In this document: positions 15,002-22,422 of the stretch, in pieces | Numbering within the stretch: the stretch's first letter is position 1 | Layout of the letters: every line of letters begins with the position of its first letter | Notes under the pieces: generated by a model | What the model was told of the DNA's origin: nothing | Database searches by the model: none | The model's input: the letters and a program-made list of their open reading frames with translations, nothing else | Made by a program: the position numbers and the translations under genes | Assembly: GCA_031269875.1 (NCBI GenBank) | Contig: JAISYM010000004.1 | Location: forward strand, 1-38,983 | DNA from: Synergistaceae bacterium | GTDB lineage: Bacteria > Synergistota > Synergistia > Synergistales > Synergistaceae | Direction: 5' to 3' | DNA: 38,983 bases

Positions 15002-16147
15002 ATGGTCGACGAGTTTCTCAATCAAGACGAAATAGACGCGCTTCTCTCCGGAACGTCGAATTCGGACGGTGAATCAGGCGGCGGCGCTGTTGCCGGTGGC
15101 GGCAACGGCAGCCTCTCCAGGGACGATATCTCGGCGCTGAACGAGGTTGTTGGCATAGTGGCAAGCGCCGCGAGCAATGTTATAGGGATGCTTGCCGGAC
15201 GGGATGTGACGACGAGCATAGGGGATCAGGAGGAGCTGCCTCAAAACTCCGCCCGCGGCAAAGTCGACGCGGCTAAGGTCTTTTCATACTCCATGACGCT
15301 TGCGGGGCTTGATTCCGCCCCGACCCGGCTCATCACCACCGAGAGAGGCGCTCTCGCGCTTGCGGATCTCATGATGGGCGGAGACGCGAAGGATCTGCCC
15401 GCCGAGGCGAACGATCTATATCTTTCGGCGGCGCAAGAGGGTTTGAGCCAGCTGATAGGATCGGTACTCACGAATCTCAGCGGTATTATGGGCGGCGCTA
15501 AACTTTCCGCGGATTCGGCGTCGTCGAGTCTAGACGACGCTGAAACATGGATACCGTTCACGGACGAAGCCGATGATTCCAAGATATGGTTGGGCAAGAT
15601 CGAACTGACGGTCGAGGGAGTGGAACCGTTTACGCTCAACATAACCATGCCGGTGGCGAATGCCGCCATGCTTGCAGCAAAGGTGCGCGAAGCGATGGCG
15701 CCCCCCGAGGAAGAACCGGCGCCGGCGCAGTCCTCCGCGCTGAAAGCCGCCTCGAAGCCGCAGGCGTCCGTTGCGGCAAGGCCCGCTCAGCAGGTTTCGC
15801 TGCCGCCGCGTCCGCAATCTCCGCCGGTTGACGCTCGACCTGTGGAGTTTGCGCAGCTTGGTGGTTCAGAATTTGCTGGTTCTCCGGGAAATATAGATTT
15901 AATAGTCGACATTCCTGTGCGAGTTACTGTAGAATTAGGCAGGACTCGAAAGACTATTGGGGAAGTGTTGGCCCTAGGGCCGGGATCTGTGGTAGAATTG
16001 AATAAGATGGCAGGGGAACCGGTCGACGTGTTGGTCAATGGCAAGTTGATAGCGCGCGGCGAGGTAGTCGTAATAGATGAAAGTTTTGGCATAAGAGTAA
16101 CCGAGGTCGTGAGCAAGGCGGAACGGATACGATCAATGGGTGTCTGA
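15002..16147 (+). CDS. fliY: Flagellar motor switch protein FliY (CheC-like/FliN)
   Basis: FliY is a C-ring subunit that fuses a CheC-like domain to a FliN/SPOA domain. The 381-residue product has an N-terminal CheY-P-binding peptide (FLNQDEIDALLSG). A CheC-like region spans about residues 40-240, followed by an Ala/Pro-rich linker and a C-terminal SPOA domain (about 300-375, VTVELGRTRKTIGEVLALGPGS, residues about 311-332). The CheC-type sites have the form S/D-xxx-E-xx-N. Here they read S44-E48-G51 and S142-E146-S149, so both catalytic Asn are missing. The protein is probably structural rather than a CheY-P phosphatase. The FliN part is noticeably more AT-rich than the rest. Confidence 0.93.
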   Translation: MVDEFLNQDEIDALLSGTSNSDGESGGGAVAGGGNGSLSRDDISALNEVVGIVASAASNVIGMLAGRDVTTSIGDQEELPQNSARGKVDAAKVFSYSMTLAGLDSAPTRLITTERGALALADLMMGGDAKDLPAEANDLYLSAAQEGLSQLIGSVLTNLSGIMGGAKLSADSASSSLDDAETWIPFTDEADDSKIWLGKIELTVEGVEPFTLNITMPVANAAMLAAKVREAMAPPEEEPAPAQSSALKAASKPQASVAARPAQQVSLPPRPQSPPVDARPVEFAQLGGSEFAGSPGNIDLIVDIPVRVTVELGRTRKTIGEVLALGPGSVVELNKMAGEPVDVLVNGKLIARGEVVVIDESFGIRVTEVVSKAERIRSMGV

Positions 16148-16209
16148 CCTTTGTGAGATCTCTTCATAGTAGATAATGTTGCAAACAGCGATCCAAGGAG
16201 GGTATACAA

Positions 16210-16572
16210 ATGGGGACAAAGGTTCTGATAGTTGACGATGCGGCGTTTATGAGGATGATGCTGCGCGACATTCTGGCGAAAAACGGATTCGAGGTAGTCG
16301 GTGAGGCCGACAACGGCAAGGTTGCCGTACAGATGTACTCTGAATTGAAGCCTGACGTCGTTACGATGGATATCACAATGCCTGAGATGGATGGGATCGC
16401 CGCGGTCAAGAAGATCAAGGAAGCCGACCCCGCGGCTAAGGTTGTCATGGTGAGCGCTATGGGACAGCAGGCTATGGTAATAGAGGCGATACGTTCCGGC
16501 GCCGCGGATTTTATCGTAAAACCTTTTCAGCCCGACAGGGTCTTGGAGGCTCTCGGCAAGGCGCTGCTGTAG
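16210..16572 (+). CDS. cheY: Chemotaxis response regulator CheY
   Basis: CheY is the diffusible signal from CheA to the switch proteins. It is a single receiver domain of 120 residues. The acidic pocket is D9/D10, the phosphoacceptor is D54 (TMDITMPEMDG), and the switch Ser is S82 (VSAM). The conserved Lys is K104 (VKPF). AAGGAGG lies at an ideal distance before ATG 16210. Its position after fliY is as in B. subtilis. Confidence 0.96.
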   Translation: MGTKVLIVDDAAFMRMMLRDILAKNGFEVVGEADNGKVAVQMYSELKPDVVTMDITMPEMDGIAAVKKIKEADPAAKVVMVSAMGQQAMVIEAIRSGAADFIVKPFQPDRVLEALGKALL

Positions 16573-16621
16573 AACGCCCGTTAACACTTCCGGTTTTATG
16601 GGAAATATAACGAGGCAATTG

Positions 16622-17077
16622 ATGAGAAAGCGGGCGTTAAGGCTTATTGGGATGGCTGCCTTGGCGCTCTTTTTTTGTATATGCGCCGAATGTCCAATAT
16701 ACGCGGCAAGCCAAGCGAGTGAAGATGTCGTTCCTCAGATACAGAGCCTCGACAGTTCGCTCACGGGATATATCGGACGGATGTTGCTTGCGCTCGCGCT
16801 CTTTGGCGCTGTCGGTTACGGAGCGGCGAAATTTTTACCGAGGTTTTTCAAGTCCGGCGGCGCGGGGCGTATGCGCGTGATCGGAGCGCTCTCCCTCGGG
16901 CGTGACGCTGTGTATATCCTGCAGGTCGGCCCGGATGTCGTCGCTCTCTTTGTCGGTAAGGGAGGTTCCGTATTGCTTGGCAAGTGGAGCTTGGATGAGT
17001 GGGAGGACTATGATGCGTCGCTCTCGCCCGGCGCGCATGAGGGACAGAGGACGAAGGACAGTGGTGAATTTCTGTGA
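16622..17077 (+). CDS. fliO: Flagellar biosynthesis protein FliO
   Basis: FliO is a membrane protein that aids assembly of the FliP ring of the export gate. With ATG 16622 the product has 151 residues. A probable signal peptide (MRKRALRLIGMAALALFF) is followed by a second membrane helix (IGRMLLALALFGAVGYGAAKFL, starting near residue 51) and a small cytoplasmic beta domain (MRVIGALSLGRDAVYILQVG). ATG 16622 has GAGG 6 bases upstream. The in-frame ATG at 16598 has no ribosome-binding site. FliO is poorly conserved, so the call leans on topology and on position before fliP. Confidence 0.88.
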   Translation: MRKRALRLIGMAALALFFCICAECPIYAASQASEDVVPQIQSLDSSLTGYIGRMLLALALFGAVGYGAAKFLPRFFKSGGAGRMRVIGALSLGRDAVYILQVGPDVVALFVGKGGSVLLGKWSLDEWEDYDASLSPGAHEGQRTKDSGEFL

Positions 17078-17868
17078 TGATCGCTTTCATGTTTCTTAGA
17101 AAGAAACTTCCGGCGTCCGCGGCGGCACTTTTAGCGGTGGTTCTGTTTGCGTCGTGCGCTTCCGCCGCGCCCGCGCAAAATGTTCCGAATCTGCCCATAC
17201 CGGCGATAAACTTCGCGGTCGGCGCGGCAAACGGACCCCAGGACGTAGCGCTGACGATTCAGATCGTTGCGCTGATTACCGTCCTGAGCATGGCGCCGGC
17301 CATACTCCTGATGCTGACGAGTTTTACGCGGATACTCATAGTTCTTGGATTTATCAGAAGCGCTATCGGGCTTCAACAGACCCCTCCCAACCAGGTAATC
17401 GCCTCCGTAGCCCTTTTCCTCACGGTCTTTACGATGACTCCGGTCTGGAACGAGGTCTATTCAGGAGACATAACGCCGTACATGCAGGAGGAAATACCGG
17501 TTCAAACCGCGTTTGAACGCGCGATGACCCCAATCCGCCAGTTTATGTTCAAGCAGACGAGGGAGAGGGAACTGTCTCTTATGGTTCGCTTGTCCGGCCA
17601 AAATCAGCCGGCCGGCCAGAATGACGTTTCCACGATGACGCTGATACCGGCGTTCGTGCTGAGCGAACTCAAGACCGCCTTTCAGATGGGCATAGTCATT
17701 TACATACCATTCATCGTGGTCGACATGGTAGTCGCCAGTATTCTTATGAGTATGGGGATGATGATGCTCCCTCCGTCGATGATATCGCTGCCCTTCAAAA
17801 TTCTGCTGTTCGTGATGGCCGACGGATGGAATCTCATCGTCGCGAGCCTCGTCACGAGCTTTAATTGA
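17077..17868 (+). CDS. fliP: Flagellar export gate protein FliP
   Basis: FliP is the main ring subunit of the FliPQR export gate. The 263-residue product has a cleavable signal peptide at its N-terminus. Membrane segments (VALITVLSMAPAILLMLTSF, MGIVIYIPFIVVDMVVASIL) follow, and the signature TRILIVLGFIRSAIG and MMMLPPSMISLPFKI are present. ATG 17077 overlaps the fliO stop as TGATG. A GTG at 17074 and an ATG at 17089 are alternatives. Confidence 0.96.
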   Translation: MIAFMFLRKKLPASAAALLAVVLFASCASAAPAQNVPNLPIPAINFAVGAANGPQDVALTIQIVALITVLSMAPAILLMLTSFTRILIVLGFIRSAIGLQQTPPNQVIASVALFLTVFTMTPVWNEVYSGDITPYMQEEIPVQTAFERAMTPIRQFMFKQTRERELSLMVRLSGQNQPAGQNDVSTMTLIPAFVLSELKTAFQMGIVIYIPFIVVDMVVASILMSMGMMMLPPSMISLPFKILLFVMADGWNLIVASLVTSFN

Positions 17869-17893
17869 CGCCCGCGCGCGGCTGAGGATTACG

Positions 17894-18163
17894 ATGGAAT
17901 CTCTGAGTATTTCAGACGCCATGACGAGCGCGATGACGATAATGGTGCTGGCCAGCATGCCGGTTCTACTGATCGCTATGGCGGTCGGTTTGATAGTCGG
18001 CATAGTGCAGACCGCGACGTCGATCCAGGAGCAGACACTTGCTTTTATCCCTAAAATTCTTGCCGTCATCGTGGCGCTTCTGCTGCTAGGCCCCTGGATG
18101 TTCTCGCTGGTCAGGGATCTCGCGGTCAACCTCTTCACGAACATGTATAAGTACGTGGGCTAG
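17894..18163 (+). CDS. fliQ: Flagellar export gate protein FliQ
   Basis: FliQ is a small gate subunit of 89 residues with two membrane hairpin helices (IMVLASMPVLLIAMAVGLIV and ILAVIVALLLLGPWMF). The conserved loop between them is VQTATSIQEQTLAFIPK. GAGG lies before ATG 17894. It lies between fliP and fliR with short gaps, as usual. Confidence 0.96.
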   Translation: MESLSISDAMTSAMTIMVLASMPVLLIAMAVGLIVGIVQTATSIQEQTLAFIPKILAVIVALLLLGPWMFSLVRDLAVNLFTNMYKYVG

Positions 18164-18176
18164 GCGGGACGCCGCA

Positions 18177-18968
18177 ATGCTTCCCTTCGTGGGCGCCGAG
18201 GCGCTTGTGAGCCTGATATTGATACACTTTATGGTCAGCGTGAGATTTCTGGCGATGATCTTCACCGCGTCGGTCTTTATGCTGCCCTCCTTCCCGAATC
18301 AGGCAAAGCTCTGGGTGTCCCTCATGCTCGCGCTGATAGTGACTCCGCTCGCAAATGTTTCAGTTCCTACGGTGCTTCTGGGAAACTGGCTCTATGTTTT
18401 CATCATGACCGTCAGGGAATTTCTGATAGGGGCGTCCGTCGGCTTCATATCGAGCCTGCCCCTTTACGCCCTTCAAGCCTCGGGCTATGTGGACGGCATG
18501 ATCATGGGGTTCAACATGATGAACATGTTCGATCCGCTCTCGTCCCAGCAGTCGTCGGTTCTGGCGCAGGTAAAATACTTCATTGCCATATGGTTTTTCC
18601 TGCACTGGAACGGACACATTCTCCTTGTGCGGGCGCTTACGGAAAGCGTGAATCTCGTTCCGCCCGGTACCGCGATGTGGACCGGCGCGAAGGATGTCCC
18701 GTGGCTGGATTGGCTGCAGAAGCTCTTTCTGATAGCCATGAGCCTCAGCCTTCCGGTGCTTGGCTCCGTCATACTGGCGGACGTGGGCCTCGGTTTTGTG
18801 GCAAGGACGGTCCCTCAGATGAACGTATTCGTACTTGGAATCCCGCTCAAGATAAGCGTCGGACTCCTCGTCCTCCTCGCGGTTATCCCATCGACGGTCG
18901 ACGTAATCCATGCCGAGGTGGAGCGAGCGGTAGAGTACGCCCTGTCGGGCATTTTTTACTGGCGATGA
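18177..18968 (+). CDS. fliR: Flagellar export gate protein FliR
   Basis: FliR is the single-copy gate subunit that closes the FliPQR helix. The 263-residue product has about six hydrophobic segments and typical motifs (REFLIGASVGFISSL, QASGYVDGMIMGFNM, PVLGSVILADVGLGFVART). The stop overlaps the flhB ATG (ATGA at 18965-18968), so FlhB translation is probably coupled to it. The ribosome-binding site is weak. Confidence 0.95.
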   Translation: MLPFVGAEALVSLILIHFMVSVRFLAMIFTASVFMLPSFPNQAKLWVSLMLALIVTPLANVSVPTVLLGNWLYVFIMTVREFLIGASVGFISSLPLYALQASGYVDGMIMGFNMMNMFDPLSSQQSSVLAQVKYFIAIWFFLHWNGHILLVRALTESVNLVPPGTAMWTGAKDVPWLDWLQKLFLIAMSLSLPVLGSVILADVGLGFVARTVPQMNVFVLGIPLKISVGLLVLLAVIPSTVDVIHAEVERAVEYALSGIFYWR

Positions 18969-20209
18969 GCGCCCCGGAGCTTAAGGAAACGCCGATCGCT
19001 TCGTCTGAACGGCATTTTGCCGTTTGGGAAGCTGGACGCCGTCTAACGATAAATCAGCCTTTCCTTAAAACTCCCACTCAAGGCCGGACGTTCGACCTGC
19101 AACTTTTCGCGGGCGAACGCACGGAACCCGCTACGCCTAGGAGGCGCAGCAAGGCGCGTAAGGACGGACAGATGTCCAAAAGCCAGGACCTCACGGCGGC
19201 CGTGGTGATTATTTCCGGGCTTTTAAGCATCTACCTGCTGTCGGTCAATTTCTATGGCGGCATGACTTCCATGCTGCGGGAGACTTTATCGCACCTCGCG
19301 TCAGAGCAGATGCTGGGGGATGACTGGTGGCGCTTCCCGCTGTACTGGGCAATGAGGGCCTTTTTTATCGGTTGGCTGCCAGTCGGTCTCCTCTGCGCGC
19401 TTGCTGCCGTCGTGATTCTGCTCCGTCAGGTTGGTTTCAAGATCATAACCAAGCCCTTCATACCCAAGTTTGACAGGTTCAACCCCGTCTCAGGACTTAA
19501 AAAAATCTTTTCGCCCCGCTCGCTCGTGGAGCTGGCGAAAGGTTTTTCAAAGGCGCTCGTCCTGCTGTGGGTGCTGTACGCCGCCATAAGGGACGAACAG
19601 GATTTTTTCCTTGCTCTTATGAATTACAATGTATTTCAGGGTGCGACCGTCGTCTTGAAAAAAATCTGGTGGCTCGCGCTTCGGATGTCTCTCTTTCTCC
19701 TGCTTATCGGCCTGATAGACCACGCTTATCAGAAATGGTCGTTCGAAAAATCGATACGGATGAGCAAGCAGGAGATAAAGGACGAATATAAGCAGATGGA
19801 AGGGGATCCCACCATAAAGCGCCGTATCCGGCAAAAACAGAGAGAGCTTGCAAGGGGGCGGATGATGTCGGACGTGCCCAAGGCGGACGTAGTCGTCACG
19901 AACCCTACGCATATTTCCGTCGCGATTCAGTACGATCAGAAGAGCATGATCGCGCCGGTGGTCGTTGCCAAAGGACAGGGGCTTGTCGCGAAGAGAATAC
20001 GCGAATTGGCAGAGGAAAATAAAATCCCAGTGATCGAAAATAAACCATTGGCAAGGGCCCTCATGGCTCAGGTCGAAGTCGGCGAGACGGTTCCGCAGGA
20101 TCTTTACAGATCCGTGGCGGAGGTGCTGGCGTTTATCTACCGCCTTAAGGACAAAAGGTCACAGAAGATCGGTTTCGGAGCTCAGTGCGCCGCAGGTGCG
20201 CGCCAATAG
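18965..20209 (+). CDS. flhB: Flagellar export switch protein FlhB with repeat-derived N-terminal extension
   Basis: FlhB sets export specificity by self-cleavage. The 414-residue product has four membrane segments and a C-terminal domain with the NPTH cleavage site at about N313-H316. The conserved FlhB start region is LQLFAGERTEPATPRRR. Here about 45 residues precede it, and about 28 of these are encoded by the R3 repeat (18981-19068). No ATG, GTG or TTG lies in frame between 18965 and the ATG at 19172, which is past the conserved TEPATP motif. Translation must therefore cross the repeat. The start overlaps the fliR stop. The family is usually about 355-385 residues long. Confidence 0.93.
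   Translation: MSAPELKETPIASSERHFAVWEAGRRLTINQPFLKTPTQGRTFDLQLFAGERTEPATPRRRSKARKDGQMSKSQDLTAAVVIISGLLSIYLLSVNFYGGMTSMLRETLSHLASEQMLGDDWWRFPLYWAMRAFFIGWLPVGLLCALAAVVILLRQVGFKIITKPFIPKFDRFNPVSGLKKIFSPRSLVELAKGFSKALVLLWVLYAAIRDEQDFFLALMNYNVFQGATVVLKKIWWLALRMSLFLLLIGLIDHAYQKWSFEKSIRMSKQEIKDEYKQMEGDPTIKRRIRQKQRELARGRMMSDVPKADVVVTNPTHISVAIQYDQKSMIAPVVVAKGQGLVAKRIRELAEENKIPVIENKPLARALMAQVEVGETVPQDLYRSVAEVLAFIYRLKDKRSQKIGFGAQCAAGARQ
18981..19068. repeat. MITE-like repeat, copy R3, inside the flhB coding region
   Basis: The 88-base copy is bounded by TTAAGGAAA at the left and its reverse complement TTTCCTTAA at the right, so TTAA may be a target duplication. It has the clearest ends of the three copies. 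The internal hairpin AACGGCA-TTT-TGCCGTT is perfect. Compared with R1 it lacks about 33 bases that lie between two GACGCC direct repeats. Subtracting the element and one TTAA (84 bases) leaves the flhB frame intact. Confidence 0.85.
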
Positions 20210-20232
20210 TCGCGCCGATGGCGGATATGGCG

Positions 20233-20238
20233 TATAAT
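20233..20238 (+). promoter_or_regulatory. Candidate -10 box in the flhB-flhA gap
   Basis: A perfect TATAAT lies in an AT-rich 89-base gap between flhB and flhA. No -35 hexamer is recognisable 16-18 bases upstream. It may be an internal promoter for flhA-flhF-flhG, but the evidence is slight. Confidence 0.25.
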
Positions 20239-20298
20239 ACTAAAAGTTATAAATATTTTGGCTGTATATTTTATTCTTTTTATCCCGGAGAGTGAATA

Positions 20299-22422
20299 AT
20301 GGCAGATAACGCCGCTTCAGTTGAAGGTAGCTTTATAACGAGATACGCCGATGTAGGACTTGCCGTTCTGTTGGTGATGATCGTCATTATGATGATCATA
20401 CCTGTTCCCACCCCGCTTCTTGACCTGTTGCTGGCTCTGAACATTACCTGCGGGGTCGTGGTGCTTCTGGCGACGTTTTACGTGACGAGCGCTCTCGAAA
20501 TATCCGCGTTCCCGACGATAATTCTCATCGCGACGCTCTTCCGGCTCTCCCTCAACATCTCGACGACGAGGCAGATACTGCTCAACGCCTTCGGAGGCGA
20601 GGTCATACAGGCGTTTGGCTACTTCGTGGTCGGAGGAAATTACGTCGTCGGCGCCGTTATATTCCTCATCCTCGTCGTAATCCAGTTCATGGTCATCACC
20701 CGAGGCTCAGAACGCGTGGCTGAAGTGGCGGCGCGATTCACGCTGGACGCGATGCCGGGCAAACAGATGGCGATAGACGCTGACTTGAACGCTGGCATGA
20801 TCGACGAGACGGAGGCGCGCAAGAGGAGGCACGATATTCAGCGGGAGGCGGATTTCTACGGAGCGATGGACGGCGCGTCGAAGTTTGTCAAAGGAGACGC
20901 GGTGGCTGGGCTCATAATAACGATAATCAACCTTATCGGAGGTCTCTCCATCGGCATACTGCAAAAAAATATGGACGTCTGGACGGCGCTTCAGACTTAC
21001 AGCCTCCTGACGGTTGGAGACGGTCTGGTCTCGCAGGTTCCGGCGCTGCTCTTTTCGACGGCGACCGGCATCATCGTCACCAGATCCGCCGGCGAGGGGA
21101 ACATGGGCGTTGATATAATATCATCCCTCACCGGCAACCACAGGCCGCTTTACATTGGCGCTGGTCTGCTCTTCACTCTGGCCATCATCCCGGGCCTTCC
21201 CACCGTGCCCTTTGGCGTCCTTGGATTTATAATGGCGTTTTTAGCGCGTAGCGTCTATCGAGAGGGCGCTTCACAGCTTGCCGAGCTTGACAGAAAACGC
21301 GCGCAGAACGGCGGCGCGCCGCAGCAGCATTCCGGCGGCACTACCGTGACGGGGGCGCACGGCGGGACGGCCGCTCCTGGGAGCCCGGAGAATGTCCTGC
21401 CCCTCTTGACCGTCGATCCGATGGAGGTAGAGATAGGGTACGCGCTGATCTCGATGGTGGATCCGGGCCAGGGGGGAGATATGCTGGACCGGATCGGAAC
21501 GATTCGCCGCCAGATGGCAATGGACTTGGGCCTAGTGGTGCCGCCCATTCGTATCCGCGACAACATTCAGCTCAAGCCCACGGAGTATGTGATACGCGTG
21601 AAGGGCGCGGAGGTTGGCCGAGGCGAGCTTCTCCCCGATCATTATCTCAGTATGAGCGTTGACCAGAGCGACGATATGCTCGTCGGCATCCCGACTACGG
21701 AGCCGTCCTTCGGGCTTCCGGCGGTATGGATATCGCCGGAGGTTCGCGATCAGGCGGAGGCGATGGGATACACCGTAGTCGACTGTCCATCCGTTTTAGC
21801 GACGCACCTCTCCGAGGTAATTAAGCGGTACGGCGCCGACTTGCTGACCAGGCAGGAGATACAGAAGCTCGTCGATCTCGTGAACGAGAACAACCCGGCC
21901 GTTGCCGGAGAACTGACGAGCGTCCTGAGCTTGGGCGACGTTCAGAAGGTTCTGCAAAATCTCGCCAAGGAACAGGTTCCGATCCGCGACCTCGTGACGA
22001 TTTTCGAGACGCTTTCGGATTTCGGACGCTTCACAAAGGGCGTCGACTATCTCACTGAGCGCGTGCGTGAGGCGCTGTCGCGCGTGATAACGATCCGCCT
22101 GCAGGACGAATCCGGTGTCATATCCGTCTTCGCCATGTCGCCGCGCCTCGAACAGAAGATAAAGGAGTCCGTAACGGGAGACTTGAATCAGGGCTGGCAG
22201 CTGGGCCTCTCGCCCGCCGAGATTCAGCAGGTCATAAAATCATCCTCAGCCGCGGCCGAGCAGATGGCAATGGCGGGTCTGACACCTGTCATGCTCGTTC
22301 ATCCTGACGTGCGGTTTATAGTTAGAAAAATCATAGAAGGAAGCCTACCGCAACTTTACGTCATATCCTATAATGAGATAGCACCGGGCGCGCAACTAAA
22401 ATCTTTGGGGACGGTGGAATAA
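20299..22422 (+). CDS. flhA: Flagellar export gate protein FlhA
   Basis: FlhA is the nine-copy export-gate protein whose cytoplasmic ring docks substrates and chaperones. The 707-residue product has about eight membrane segments in the first 330 residues. The FHIPEP-family stretches FPTIILIATLFRLSLNIS and RFTLDAMPGKQMAIDADLNAG (the latter near residues 146-166) are present. A Gly/Ala-rich linker and a large soluble C-terminal domain follow. CGGAGAG precedes ATG 20299. The stop abuts the flhF GTG. Confidence 0.97.
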   Translation: MADNAASVEGSFITRYADVGLAVLLVMIVIMMIIPVPTPLLDLLLALNITCGVVVLLATFYVTSALEISAFPTIILIATLFRLSLNISTTRQILLNAFGGEVIQAFGYFVVGGNYVVGAVIFLILVVIQFMVITRGSERVAEVAARFTLDAMPGKQMAIDADLNAGMIDETEARKRRHDIQREADFYGAMDGASKFVKGDAVAGLIITIINLIGGLSIGILQKNMDVWTALQTYSLLTVGDGLVSQVPALLFSTATGIIVTRSAGEGNMGVDIISSLTGNHRPLYIGAGLLFTLAIIPGLPTVPFGVLGFIMAFLARSVYREGASQLAELDRKRAQNGGAPQQHSGGTTVTGAHGGTAAPGSPENVLPLLTVDPMEVEIGYALISMVDPGQGGDMLDRIGTIRRQMAMDLGLVVPPIRIRDNIQLKPTEYVIRVKGAEVGRGELLPDHYLSMSVDQSDDMLVGIPTTEPSFGLPAVWISPEVRDQAEAMGYTVVDCPSVLATHLSEVIKRYGADLLTRQEIQKLVDLVNENNPAVAGELTSVLSLGDVQKVLQNLAKEQVPIRDLVTIFETLSDFGRFTKGVDYLTERVREALSRVITIRLQDESGVISVFAMSPRLEQKIKESVTGDLNQGWQLGLSPAEIQQVIKSSSAAAEQMAMAGLTPVMLVHPDVRFIVRKIIEGSLPQLYVISYNEIAPGAQLKSLGTVE

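Noticed and set aside
18590-18964. Upstream in-frame extension of the flhB ORF across fliR
   Set aside because: It lies wholly inside fliR in another frame. The ATGA overlap at 18965 is the sensible start.
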